This document shows positions 53,325 to 61,230 of a DNA stretch of 64,000 nucleotides, piece after piece (position 1 is the first letter of the stretch; each line of letters begins with the position of its first letter). This DNA is from Clostridiales bacterium (lineage in GTDB: Bacteria > Bacillota > Clostridia > Saccharofermentanales > Saccharofermentanaceae). The stretch spans positions 1-64,000 of the forward strand of contig JAFZBN010000021.1 of the NCBI GenBank assembly GCA_017561715.1, written 5' to 3'. The position numbers were made by a program, and so were the translations under genes. The notes beneath the pieces were generated by a model. The model worked only from the letters and a program-made list of their open reading frames with translations. It did no database searches and had not been told where the DNA came from.

Positions 53325-53358
53325 GTGGCGACCACGGTTGTATGACTGTGGTCGCCAC
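53325..53358 (+). promoter_or_regulatory. Stable intercistronic hairpin between binding protein and permease genes
   Basis: GTGGCGACCAC (53325-53335) and its exact complement GTGGTCGCCAC (53348-53358), loop 12 bases, no T-tract after it. Likely a transcript-stabilising or partial-termination element rather than a full terminator. Confidence 0.6.
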
Positions 53359-53385
53359 TTCTGAATTTAGGGGAGGCAATTATAC

Positions 53386-54333
53386 ATGAGCTCTAATGAA
53401 AAAGATGCTCCGGAGATCGAACTTAAGAGTAAGATCAGTAAAACCGAGTTAAAGCGTCAGAAAGTTTTGCTCATCATCGCTGCACTGTATGTAATCTATG
53501 GTATCGTTTTCTATTACCTGCCGCTCGCCGGTTGGGTCATGGCTTTTGAGAACTTTAGCATAGGTAAAGGAATCTTCAAATCTGAAAAAGCAGGGCTTCG
53601 TTGGTTCAAATACCTTTTCAAGAAGAATTCTTCTTTCCCGCGAGTTATCAGAAATACTCTCGCAATGGGTTCTCTGAATCTCATATCGCAGACTGTTACT
53701 GCTATTGGTTTCGCTATTCTGCTTAATGAGGTACGAAATACATTTGGTAAGAAACTCGTACAGACGATTTCTTATCTGCCTCATTTCTTGTCTTGGATCG
53801 TAGTAACAAGTATCGTTCGTGAAGCATTCGCTACAAACGGTATGGTTAACGAACTTCTTGTTAATTTACATATCTTGAAAACGCCTATCAGCTATTTCAT
53901 GCACACTCAGTATTTCTGGCCGATCGTTGCTATTTCCAATGTTTGGAAAGAGACAGGTTGGAATGCGATCATCTATCTGGCTACCATTACGGCTATTGAC
54001 CCTGCTCTATATGAAGCAGCCGCTATCGATGGCGCCGGCAGATGGCAGAAGATCAAAAACATCACACTTCCGGGTCTGCGTTCTACGATTATCATTCTCC
54101 TCATCATGAATATCGGTAACGTAATCAACGCAGGATTTGAAATCCAGTATCTCCTCGGTACAGGTGTTCTTTCACCGGTTTCTACTACCATTGATATCTA
54201 CGTCCTCAATCATGGTATGAAGAACTTTTCACTTGGTACTGCGGCGGGTATTTTCAAAACCTTTGTGTCGATGATATTCGTATTCACGTTTAACTTCATA
54301 GCCCGAAAGACGGGCGAAGATCACCTGTTCTAA
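53386..54333 (+). CDS. ABC transporter permease, LplB/YtcP type
   Basis: 315 residues, six membrane segments, and the EAA loop YEAAAIDGAGRWQKIKNITLPGL (about 206-228) that docks the ATPase. It forms the heterodimeric channel with the next gene. A polar ~25-residue N-terminus precedes the first helix (VLLIIAALYVIYGIVFYYLPL). GGGGAGG before ATG. The operon contains no ATPase; a shared MsmX/MsmK-type ATPase encoded elsewhere is the usual solution in this family. Confidence 0.92.
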   Translation: MSSNEKDAPEIELKSKISKTELKRQKVLLIIAALYVIYGIVFYYLPLAGWVMAFENFSIGKGIFKSEKAGLRWFKYLFKKNSSFPRVIRNTLAMGSLNLISQTVTAIGFAILLNEVRNTFGKKLVQTISYLPHFLSWIVVTSIVREAFATNGMVNELLVNLHILKTPISYFMHTQYFWPIVAISNVWKETGWNAIIYLATITAIDPALYEAAAIDGAGRWQKIKNITLPGLRSTIIILLIMNIGNVINAGFEIQYLLGTGVLSPVSTTIDIYVLNHGMKNFSLGTAAGIFKTFVSMIFVFTFNFIARKTGEDHLF

Positions 54334-54348
54334 AGGAGGGAATTTCAT

Positions 54349-55455
54349 ATGAGTGATAAAGAAAAGATCAATGAAAATGAAGTTCTCCAGAACGAGGTGA
54401 AAGAGAACGTTGCAAAAGATGATGCGCTTGAAAAAGCCAGAGAAGCCAGAAAGGCTATGGCTGCCAGAAGCGCTGCCGTTAAAGAAGTAGCTGAAAAAGC
54501 AAGTGCTGATGATGTAGTAGTTTCTAATGGCGAAGCTGCTGTTCATGAAATCAAGTTCAAAAAGCCTCGCGCGAAGATGAACGGTTGGGATTGGGCATTT
54601 GTAATCTGCAATACCATCTTCCTGATCTGCTTCTGTATCGTAACTCTGTATCCTGTTTTGAATACTGCAGCTTATTCGTTTACAGACGGTCGTGAAGCTA
54701 TCCTGAAGAACGTACATCTTTTGCCGAAGAAATTTACTACTGCAGCTTATGAGCAGGTTTTTGAAATGCCTGGTATCCGTTGGGGTCTTCTGACAACAGT
54801 CGGCCGTACGGCAATCGGTTCCATTCTTTCTCTTGCAGCGAATGCGCTTCTTGCATTCATCATCTCGAGAAAGAAGTTCCTCTTCAGAAACGGTCTGTCT
54901 CTGTTCTGGGTAATCACAATGTACGCCAGCGGTGGTCTTATCCCGACCATCTACCTGATGACAAAACTACATTTTGTAGGTACTTTCTGGGTATATGTCA
55001 TTCCTGGTATGGTTAGTGCATTTAACATCCTTGTACTTCGTACATTCATGGATGGTATCCCGGAGTCTTACGAAGAGTCTGCACAGCTTGATGGTGCAGG
55101 TTATATGACGATCTTTGCCAAGATCATTTCACCTCTTTGTAAGCCGGTTTACGCTACGATCTTCCTGTTCGTTGCCGTAGGCCACTGGAACTCCTGGTTT
55201 GACGCTTTGATCTATAACAAGTTCAATATCAAACTGACAACACTTCAGTATGAGTTGCAGAAACTTCTTGCAAGTTTGACTCAGAAGACAGGTTCTGCTG
55301 ATAGTGGCGGTAAGACAACTACTCAGTCTCCGACAACTTCCATTCAGGTTCGTTCCGCAGCAACGATCGCGACAATGCTCCCGATCATCTGTCTGTATCC
55401 GTTCCTGCAGAGATACTTCGTTACAGGTATCCAGCTTGGTGGTGTAAAAGAGTAA
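54349..55455 (+). CDS. ABC transporter permease, LplC/YtcP type, with long charged N-terminus
   Basis: 368 residues, about 70 more than usual. Residues 1-75 are Ala/Glu/Lys-rich and probably helical, rich in charges, before GWDWAFVICNTIFLICFCIV. The permease core has six membrane segments and the EAA loop YEESAQLDGAGYMTIFAKIISPL. The QTT-rich loop near 320-330 is typical of LplC. AAGGAGGG precedes ATG, 15 bases after the first permease. The transcript probably ends at the terminator at 55473. Confidence 0.9.
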   Translation: MSDKEKINENEVLQNEVKENVAKDDALEKAREARKAMAARSAAVKEVAEKASADDVVVSNGEAAVHEIKFKKPRAKMNGWDWAFVICNTIFLICFCIVTLYPVLNTAAYSFTDGREAILKNVHLLPKKFTTAAYEQVFEMPGIRWGLLTTVGRTAIGSILSLAANALLAFIISRKKFLFRNGLSLFWVITMYASGGLIPTIYLMTKLHFVGTFWVYVIPGMVSAFNILVLRTFMDGIPESYEESAQLDGAGYMTIFAKIISPLCKPVYATIFLFVAVGHWNSWFDALIYNKFNIKLTTLQYELQKLLASLTQKTGSADSGGKTTTQSPTTSIQVRSAATIATMLPIICLYPFLQRYFVTGIQLGGVKE

Positions 55456-55472
55456 TAAAGTCTTTTGTGTTG

Positions 55473-55517
55473 TACTGCCTGCCCGGAAGCACTTTTCGGG
55501 CAGGTAGTATTTTTTTT
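55473..55517 (+). terminator. Intrinsic terminator after the permease genes
   Basis: TACTGCCTGCCCG / CGGGCAGGTAGTA stem (13 positions, one wobble), 11-base loop, then eight T (55510-55517). Confidence 0.9.
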
Positions 55518-55564
55518 GCTTTGTTGTATAATACTTTCATGGTTGTAAGGAGATAGAAAAACAC

Positions 55565-56233
55565 ATGAATCTATTAAACTATGACAGTCCTTTGATCCAG
55601 TTTCTGAATAAAGTAACGGATCTGTTCATCTTAAATCTGCTTTGCCTGATCTGCTGTATACCGATCATTACGATCGGAGCGGCACTTACCGCTAAGTACG
55701 ATGTTGCCATGCGTATCGTAAGAAAAGAAGAACCGACTGTCTTAAAGCCTTTCTTTAAAGCATTTAAATCAAACTTTAAACAGGCTACGATCATTTGGAT
55801 GATTCTTCTTGTCGCATGTGTATTGCTTTGCATGGACTGGACATGGATCTACGAAAACGGATTTCTTGATGTACCTGCCGCTTACTTTGCGGGAGCTGTT
55901 TTTGTAACCACGATCGTTCTTTTTATCATCATGACGATTTTCCCGATCATTGCCAGATTCAAGGTGACGGTAAAAGAAGCCTTTAAAACGTCGGCTCTGT
56001 TCGCGATGCTATATTTCTACAGTCTGATCCCGATCATCGTTTTGATGTTCGGATCCGTTTTCCTTTGCATTAAATATATCCGCTTTTTGCCTTTGGTTCT
56101 TGTACTTTGTCATGTTGTCATCGTTTTCTGTCATTGCCTGGTCTTGCAAAGAGGGTTTACTAAACTCGAGAAGCAGTTCGGAACCGAGGATGCTGATTCG
56201 GATGAATCTCAAACTGAGGAGGATAAGGCATAA
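55565..56233 (+). CDS. yesL: YesL-like (DUF624) membrane protein
   Basis: 222 residues with four to five membrane segments and the DUF624 start (LLNYDSPLIQFLNKVTDLFILNLLCLICCIPIITIGAALTAKYDV). YesL proteins accompany YesMN and Lpl-type transporters in Bacillota; their molecular role is unknown. TATAAT at 55527-55532 between terminator and gene could start a separate transcript. The last 20 residues are acidic. TAA overlaps the next ATG (TAATG). Confidence 0.88.
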   Translation: MNLLNYDSPLIQFLNKVTDLFILNLLCLICCIPIITIGAALTAKYDVAMRIVRKEEPTVLKPFFKAFKSNFKQATIIWMILLVACVLLCMDWTWIYENGFLDVPAAYFAGAVFVTTIVLFIIMTIFPIIARFKVTVKEAFKTSALFAMLYFYSLIPIIVLMFGSVFLCIKYIRFLPLVLVLCHVVIVFCHCLVLQRGFTKLEKQFGTEDADSDESQTEEDKA

Positions 56234-56886
56234 TGTCTGATTCTGATCAGGTTAAAGATTCCGTAACGACTGAAAAGGCGAAAAAGCAGCCGATGACTTT
56301 CAAACAGAAGGTCGATTATTTCAAGGACTACTACCTGTTAAAGGTAGTGCTGGTTCTCATTGCTTTGGTCTTTGTCGGATTGTTCATTAAAGATGCCATC
56401 AAGAACAGTAAAACGATCTATACCGGCGGAACAGTCGGATTCGACATCTATCAAGAGAAGTATCCTTTGCTCTGCGATGGTTTTATCAGCTATTTAGGTG
56501 ATGACTATAAAGGAAAGAATGCGAATTTCGGCGGGAATGCTTTAATGGTCCCGGAAGGCCAGGAATACGATAAGAATTCGATCGAAACAGCATTCATTGC
56601 TCAGCTCAATGCCGGAATGTACGACTATCTTTTCATGACAGAAAAGCAATTCGAATACTTCGCTGAAGTGGAATTTTATCAGGATCTTTCTTATCTTCAA
56701 AGTGATCCGAAGTATTCTGATCTTGAATTCGGCAATGGAATTGACGGAAAACCCGCAGGTATCAAATTGAATGATAAAGTCCTTTCAAAACTTGATCTAT
56801 CCGGTATGGATATCTATTTAGTGTTCGTTATCAAAAAGGACCAGAATGATATGAACATGAAGTTTGTTGATTATCTATATTCATAA
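56233..56886 (+). CDS. Membrane-anchored protein of unknown function in the sugar locus
   Basis: 217 residues. A polar N-terminus (1-34) with FKQKVDYFKDYYLLK, one membrane helix (about 35-56), then a soluble exterior domain of ~160 residues containing GFDIYQEKYPLLCDGFISYLGDDY, an Asn-rich turn and FIAQLNAGMYDYLFMTEKQFEYFAE. The latter has the look of a solute-binding-protein lobe, but I do not recognise a family. Overlap with yesL by one base shows coupled expression. Possible accessory to the transporter or sensor kinase; this is inference. Confidence 0.65.
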   Translation: MSDSDQVKDSVTTEKAKKQPMTFKQKVDYFKDYYLLKVVLVLIALVFVGLFIKDAIKNSKTIYTGGTVGFDIYQEKYPLLCDGFISYLGDDYKGKNANFGGNALMVPEGQEYDKNSIETAFIAQLNAGMYDYLFMTEKQFEYFAEVEFYQDLSYLQSDPKYSDLEFGNGIDGKPAGIKLNDKVLSKLDLSGMDIYLVFVIKKDQNDMNMKFVDYLYS

Positions 56887-56899
56887 CAGGAGGTGTGTT

Positions 56900-58510
56900 A
56901 TGAAGATCTCAAGTATATATAGTGATGGCATGATCCTTCAAAGAGACACCGAAAATGTGATCTCCGGTTCTTTTGAAGCCGGTGAGGTCATTGGTGTTTC
57001 TTTCGACAATACTGTTCTTGAAGTCATTTCGGATAACGAAAATTTCAAATGGAAAGCGGTTCTGCCTCCGACGGAAGCAGGCGGTCCGCATGAGATCACG
57101 ATCACCGGAAAAGAAGGGGAGATGAAGATCTCGGATATCCTTTTCGGTGATGTATTCGTTCTCGGCGGTCAGTCGAATATGGAGCTTCCGTTGATCTGGA
57201 CGACCGATTTTCACTATGACGAGATCAGAAGTGCCGATTATTCGATGATCCGTCAGTTTGAAGTTCCGAAGATCCCTTTGTTCGGAAGAAAAGAAGATAT
57301 GCTTACCGGTGGCAAATGGGTAAATGCCGACCAGGTGAATATTAACGGCTTCAGCGCGATCGGTTTTTACTTTGCAAAGTATAAGTATTTAAAAGACAAT
57401 ATCCCGGTCGGTTTGGTTCAGACGGCTGTTGGCGGTGCTCCTGTAGAGAGTCTGATGAGCGAAGAAAATCTTCGCGAGTCCTTTTCGCGCATCGAACCGG
57501 AATATTCCGATTCCGGAAAATGTAATAACGATAAGAGCAAGGGATGTCTTTGGTGCTATAAGGATAAACTTGCAAAATACAGCGATATGAAATATGTCGA
57601 ATCAGTCGTTGCCGAGGATATCCGCCGTCAGGATGCCTGGCACAAAAACGTCGATGACAATGATATCGGCCTTAAGGAAAACTGGAAAGATGCTTGGGAA
57701 GAAGGGGAGTATGAGACATTTACGCTTCCTTCGACATTCTATCAGACCAAGTATGAAAGCTTTAAGGGTGTTTTTTGGATCCAGAAAACTGTTGATGTGC
57801 CTTCTGACTGGTGCGACAAGGAAGTAGAGCTTCGTCTCGGAACCTTGATGGACGGTGACACGACATATGTGAACGGAGTTTTGGTCGGCGGCTTCACGTT
57901 TAAATATCCTCCGAGAAGGTATTTCCTTGCCCCTGGAACTCTTAAAGAGGGAAAGAATACTATCACGGTTCGTCTGGTCGTTGATACGAACATCGGCGGC
58001 GCCGTAAAAGAATGCCCGTATTATCTGAAGCTTGGAGATAAGAAGATCGATCTGGAAGGCGACTGGAAGATGCGCTTCGGTTACGAATCCGGTCCGCTTG
58101 AAGGACAGACATTCTTTATCTGGTCTCCGACGGCGCTCTTTAACTCCATGCTGTATCCGATCAGAAATCTATCCTGCAAGGCGATCCTTTTCTATCAGGG
58201 TGAATCCAACTGTGAGTACCCGCAGTACTATGGTCCGCTTCTGAAAGACATGGTCAGAGAGTGGAGAGATCTTTTCGGAAAAGAGACTCCGTTTTATATG
58301 GCAGAGGTCACTTATTGGCTCGGCGATGGTCCGGTATATGAATCGGATCCGTTTGATGGCGTAAGAGATGTCCAGAGAAGTGTAGTCAACGAGATCCCCA
58401 TGTCGTATCTGATACCGACATATGATCTCGGCTTCTATAATGACCTGCATCCGCAGAACAAAAAGGAAGTCGCGCTAAGATTCCTTGAGAGTTATCTGAA
58501 GAATGAATAA
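56900..58510 (+). CDS. Sialate O-acetylesterase-type SGNH esterase
   Basis: 536 residues, no signal peptide. SASA-type SGNH hydrolase: FVLGGQSNMELPL with nucleophile Ser92, a central inserted jelly-roll (about 260-390; FWIQKTVDVPSDWCDKEVELRLG), FYQGESN and a C-terminal DLHPQNK with the Asp/His pair. Such enzymes in xylan loci deacetylate xylo-oligosaccharides; in this context sialic acid is unlikely. ATG 56900 follows AGGAGGTG; an upstream TTG at 56864 is not needed. It is the last gene of the sugar locus and ends at a shared terminator. Confidence 0.87.
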   Translation: MKISSIYSDGMILQRDTENVISGSFEAGEVIGVSFDNTVLEVISDNENFKWKAVLPPTEAGGPHEITITGKEGEMKISDILFGDVFVLGGQSNMELPLIWTTDFHYDEIRSADYSMIRQFEVPKIPLFGRKEDMLTGGKWVNADQVNINGFSAIGFYFAKYKYLKDNIPVGLVQTAVGGAPVESLMSEENLRESFSRIEPEYSDSGKCNNDKSKGCLWCYKDKLAKYSDMKYVESVVAEDIRRQDAWHKNVDDNDIGLKENWKDAWEEGEYETFTLPSTFYQTKYESFKGVFWIQKTVDVPSDWCDKEVELRLGTLMDGDTTYVNGVLVGGFTFKYPPRRYFLAPGTLKEGKNTITVRLVVDTNIGGAVKECPYYLKLGDKKIDLEGDWKMRFGYESGPLEGQTFFIWSPTALFNSMLYPIRNLSCKAILFYQGESNCEYPQYYGPLLKDMVREWRDLFGKETPFYMAEVTYWLGDGPVYESDPFDGVRDVQRSVVNEIPMSYLIPTYDLGFYNDLHPQNKKEVALRFLESYLKNE

Positions 58511-58512
58511 GG

Positions 58513-58546
58513 AAAAAGACAGCCGGGATCTCTCAGCTGTCTTTTT
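58513..58546. terminator. Bidirectional terminator between the esterase and xerC
   Basis: AAAAAGACAGC (58513-58523) and GCTGTCTTTTTT (58535-58546) with a 12-base loop. T-tracts exist for both directions; the right arm overlaps the last codons of the recombinase gene. Confidence 0.85.
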
Positions 58547-59537
58547 TGATATCGGCAAGCGGATTCTTCGCTACCGCGTCGTGCAGCGAATCTTCGTCAA
58601 CATGTGTGTAGATCTGCGTAGTTGCTACACTTTGATGTCCGAGGATCGCCTGAAGCGTTCGGATGTCGACCTGACCGTATTTGTACATTAAAGTGGCACA
58701 CGTGTGTCTGAGCTTATGAACGGAATAGGCAGAAGCGTCAATTCCGGATGCGGTGAAAAGGCGCTTAATGATGTTTTGGATCATGGGACCGCTTATCCTT
58801 GTTCCACGGCTACTGAGGAAAAGAGCTTCCTTGTCTTTCTTTTTCATGGCGTCTCTTTCCGGATAATAATCGGAAAGCGCACGTATGCAGGCATCATTCA
58901 GATAGATCGTACGTTCTTTGTTGCCTTTTCCGACGACTCGCAGTGTGTCCTCGGAGATATCTGAAAGATCGATGCTGCGAAGTTCCGAAAGACGCATCCC
59001 GCAGTTAAGAAATAAAGTCACGATACAGTAATCTCTCGCGGCAAATGCACTTTCAGAGTGCTCGGCTGCTTCCAGAAGATCCCGACTCTGTTCAAGATTG
59101 AGATATTTAGGAAGTCTTTTCGCGCGTCTGGGAGTTTCCAGATCATAAGAAGGATCATCTTTTACGATACGTTTCTTTTGCGACAGATACTTAAAGAATG
59201 ATTTGACCGTTGCGACCTTTCTTGCACGTGTAGCAGAAGAGGCCTTTCTCTGACGGGAAAGGAAGATCATGAACGCAAACAGGTCATCAGAAGTAATGCT
59301 GTTTAAAAACTTCTCATCGATATCATTGATCGGAATATCTTCGAATTTAAAGTCGTCGGTAATCTTAACAAGATCGCGGTCCTGTTTTAGAAATCGAAAG
59401 AGAAGAATAAGATCATATTTATATTCTTTTATCGTCAAAGGAGACTTTTCCTGAACGGCCTGCATATAACGCAGGTACTGTTCAAGAATCGGGAATGTGG
59501 CATTTTCACCTGAAGATTTTCCTTTGGGACGACTCAT
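58533..59537 (-). CDS. XerC/XerD-type tyrosine recombinase
   Basis: 334 residues. N-terminal SAM-like core-binding domain (ILEQYLRYMQAVQEKSPLTIKEYKYDL) and catalytic domain with Arg (GMRLSELR), Lys (GKGNKER), HKLRH, LGHQSVATTQIYTH ending in the nucleophilic Tyr. Size and neighbours (asd, esterase) suit the housekeeping dimer-resolution recombinase used at dif, not a phage integrase; there is no adjacent att duplication. A somewhat long N-terminal domain (~150 residues) is noted. AGGAGCAACT precedes ATG on the minus strand. Which Xer paralogue it is cannot be told. Confidence 0.88.
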   Translation of the reverse strand: MSRPKGKSSGENATFPILEQYLRYMQAVQEKSPLTIKEYKYDLILLFRFLKQDRDLVKITDDFKFEDIPINDIDEKFLNSITSDDLFAFMIFLSRQRKASSATRARKVATVKSFFKYLSQKKRIVKDDPSYDLETPRRAKRLPKYLNLEQSRDLLEAAEHSESAFAARDYCIVTLFLNCGMRLSELRSIDLSDISEDTLRVVGKGNKERTIYLNDACIRALSDYYPERDAMKKKDKEALFLSSRGTRISGPMIQNIIKRLFTASGIDASAYSVHKLRHTCATLMYKYGQVDIRTLQAILGHQSVATTQIYTHVDEDSLHDAVAKNPLADIKKDS

Positions 59538-59602
59538 AGTTGCTCCTGATTAAACAAAACTAAACTGTTAGGATAATCTTATCATAAATATCGAAAAATA
59601 AC

Positions 59603-59631
59603 TTGCTTTCCGTATTTGGTTGCGCTATAAT
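59603..59631 (+). promoter_or_regulatory. Predicted promoter of asd
   Basis: TTGCTT (59603-59608) and TATAAT (59626-59631), spacer 17. A TGTCC/GGACA hairpin (59650-59668) sits in the leader; no lysine riboswitch shape was recognised. Confidence 0.7.
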
Positions 59632-59686
59632 ACACCCATCAAAGACAAATGTCCACCGTACACGGACAGTGAAAGAGGAAAAGAAA

Positions 59687-60772
59687 ATGGCTAAGTTAAG
59701 AGTCGGCGTCATTGGCGCAACAGGTTATGTAGGACAGAGATTTATCTCGCTTCTGAATGATCATCCGTGGTTTGAGTGCGTAGCAGTAGTTGCTTCTCCG
59801 CGTTCCGCAGGTAAGCCTTATGCTGAGGCAGTCGAAGGCCGTTGGAAGATCGATGTTGATATGCCTTCTTATGTAAAGGATATGATTGTTGAAAGCACTG
59901 AGGATATCGAAAAGGTCTGCGAGAAGGTCGATTTTGTATTCTGCGCGGTTGATATGAAGAAAGATGAGATCCGTGCGCTGGAAGAGAAGATCGCTAAACT
60001 CGAGACTCCTGTAGTATCGAATAACTCCGCTCACAGATGGACAGCTGATGTTCCGATGATGGTTCCGGAGATCAATTCCGATCACGCGGCGATCATTGAA
60101 AAGCAGAGAGAAAGACTTGGCACAAAGCGCGGCTTTATTGCCGTCAAGCCGAACTGCTCCATTCAGAGCTATGTGCCTGCTTTGACACCGCTTCTCGGCT
60201 TCGGTATCAAGTATATCAATGTTTGCACATACCAGGCGATCTCCGGTGCAGGTAAGACCTTTAAGGACTGGCCGGAAATGGTCGGAAACATGATCCCTTA
60301 TATCGGCGGCGAAGAAGAGAAGAGTGAGCAGGAGCCGCTTAAGGTCTGGGGCCATATTGAGGGCAACGAGATCGTTAAGGCGGACGCACCTGTGATTTCC
60401 GCACAGTGCTATCGTGTAGCTGTTCAGGAAGGTCATACTGCGGCAGTTTCCGTTAAGTTCGACAAGAAGCCGACTAAGGAAGAGATGCTTGAAGCATGGA
60501 AGAACTATAAGGGCGCACCGCAGGAACTCGGACTCCCGCACGCACCGAAGCAGTTCCTCCAGTATATCGACGAGGATAATCGTCCGCAGCCGGCTCTGGA
60601 TGCGAACTTCGAAGGCGGCATGGGCGTTTCGATCGGCAGACTGAGAGAAGATCCGATCTTCGATTATAAGTTTACCTGCCTTTCCCACAATACTCTTCGT
60701 GGTGCCGCAGGCGGAGCAATGCTGACAGCAGAGCTTCTTTATAAGAAGGGTTATCTCACAGCCAAGGATTGA
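59687..60772 (+). CDS. asd: Aspartate-semialdehyde dehydrogenase
   Basis: 361 residues. Reduces aspartyl phosphate to the semialdehyde for lysine/DAP, methionine and threonine synthesis. VGVIGATGYVGQRFISLL (about 6-23) binds NADP; catalytic Cys in KPNCSIQSYVPAL and His in HTAAVSV-type region. The pattern matches the archaeal/fungal-type branch (longer than E. coli Asd and with a different C-terminus). ATG 59687 follows GAGGAAAAG; an upstream in-frame codon at 59603 lies in the -35 box. Followed by a strong terminator. Confidence 0.93.
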   Translation: MAKLRVGVIGATGYVGQRFISLLNDHPWFECVAVVASPRSAGKPYAEAVEGRWKIDVDMPSYVKDMIVESTEDIEKVCEKVDFVFCAVDMKKDEIRALEEKIAKLETPVVSNNSAHRWTADVPMMVPEINSDHAAIIEKQRERLGTKRGFIAVKPNCSIQSYVPALTPLLGFGIKYINVCTYQAISGAGKTFKDWPEMVGNMIPYIGGEEEKSEQEPLKVWGHIEGNEIVKADAPVISAQCYRVAVQEGHTAAVSVKFDKKPTKEEMLEAWKNYKGAPQELGLPHAPKQFLQYIDEDNRPQPALDANFEGGMGVSIGRLREDPIFDYKFTCLSHNTLRGAAGGAMLTAELLYKKGYLTAKD

Positions 60773-60797
60773 TCCTTCTTTTCGGAAAAGAACCGTT

Positions 60798-60853
60798 CCG
60801 AGACTCGTTGTTATCTGATAAACAACGGATATTCAACGAGTCTCGGTATTTTT
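60798..60853 (+). terminator. Terminator after asd with a second possible pairing
   Basis: CCGAGACTCGTTG (60798-60810) and CAACGAGTCTCGG (60834-60846) form a perfect 13-pair stem followed by TATTTTT. The 23-base loop contains CAACG, which could pair with the same CGTTG, giving an alternative smaller hairpin. Confidence 0.8.
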
Positions 60854-60863
60854 CGAAAAAGTG

Positions 60864-60892
60864 TTGACGAAACACGTCTTTATCGCTATAAT
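60864..60892 (+). promoter_or_regulatory. Predicted promoter of the tRNA(CAU)-tRNA-Tyr pair
   Basis: TTGACG (60864-60869) and TATAAT (60887-60892), spacer 17. Strong match, ~40 bases before the first tRNA. Confidence 0.8.
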
Positions 60893-60934
60893 CTTTCTTG
60901 CGCTTTGAGAAATGGGTACAAACTCAAAACAAGC

Positions 60935-61011
60935 GGGCCTTTAGCTCAGTTGGTTAGAGCAACCGGCTCATAACCGGTCGGTCCTGGGTTCGAGTCCCTG
61001 AAGGCCCACCA
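60935..61011 (+). tRNA. tRNA with CAT anticodon (elongator Met or lysidine-modified Ile2)
   Basis: Acceptor GGGCCTT/AAGGCCC, D-arm TAGCTCAGTTGGTTAGAGC, anticodon stem ACCGG-CTCATAA-CCGGT, T-arm GGGTTCGAGTCCC, discriminator A, encoded CCA. It is not the initiator (the first base pair is a normal G-C and the stem lacks the GGG/CCC pattern). C4-G69 and C5-G68 pairs are the features TilS uses to recognise tRNA-Ile2, so Ile(CAU) is a real alternative to Met. Confidence 0.9.
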
Positions 61012-61041
61012 ATTCGAAGCCAACTTAATACATATATATGA

Positions 61042-61126
61042 GGGAGAATTCCCGAGCGGCCAAAGGGGGCAGACTGTAAATCTGTTGTCACCGACTTCGG
61101 TGGTTCGAATCCACCTTCTCCCACCA
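61042..61126 (+). tRNA. tRNA-Tyr (anticodon GTA)
   Basis: Acceptor GGGAGAA/TTCTCCC, class II with a long variable arm, anticodon stem CAGA-CTGTAAA-TCTG with GTA, T-arm GGTTCGAATCC, discriminator A, encoded CCA. Lies 30 bases after the CAU tRNA and is probably co-transcribed. Confidence 0.95.
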
Positions 61127-61163
61127 GAAAACCTCTTCTGAAAAGAAGAGGTTTTCTTATTTG
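61127..61163 (+). terminator. Intrinsic terminator after tRNA-Tyr
   Basis: GAAAACCTCTTC / GAAGAGGTTTTC stem of 12 pairs with a TGAAAA loop, then TTATTT. Confidence 0.85.
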
Positions 61164-61189
61164 TAAAAACATTCCATAATTGTTAGAAT
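61161..61189 (+). promoter_or_regulatory. Predicted promoter of galE
   Basis: TTGTAA (61161-61166) and extended -10 TGT-TAGAAT (hexamer 61184-61189), spacer 17; overlaps the end of the tRNA terminator. Confidence 0.6.
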
Positions 61190-61230
61190 TAAGTTTGTTT
61201 GATATTCTTCTTCGTCCATGGAGGTTCTAT

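Noticed and set aside
58533-59537. Tyrosine recombinase as sign of a mobile element
   Set aside because: No tRNA-linked att duplication, no excisionase, relaxase or phage genes nearby; fits housekeeping XerC/D.
59632-59686. Lysine riboswitch upstream of asd
   Set aside because: The leader is only about 50 bases with a small hairpin; far too short for the lysine aptamer.
60954-61172. Minus-strand frame across the tRNA(CAU)-tRNA-Tyr pair
   Set aside because: Same artefact; both tRNAs have complete cloverleafs.
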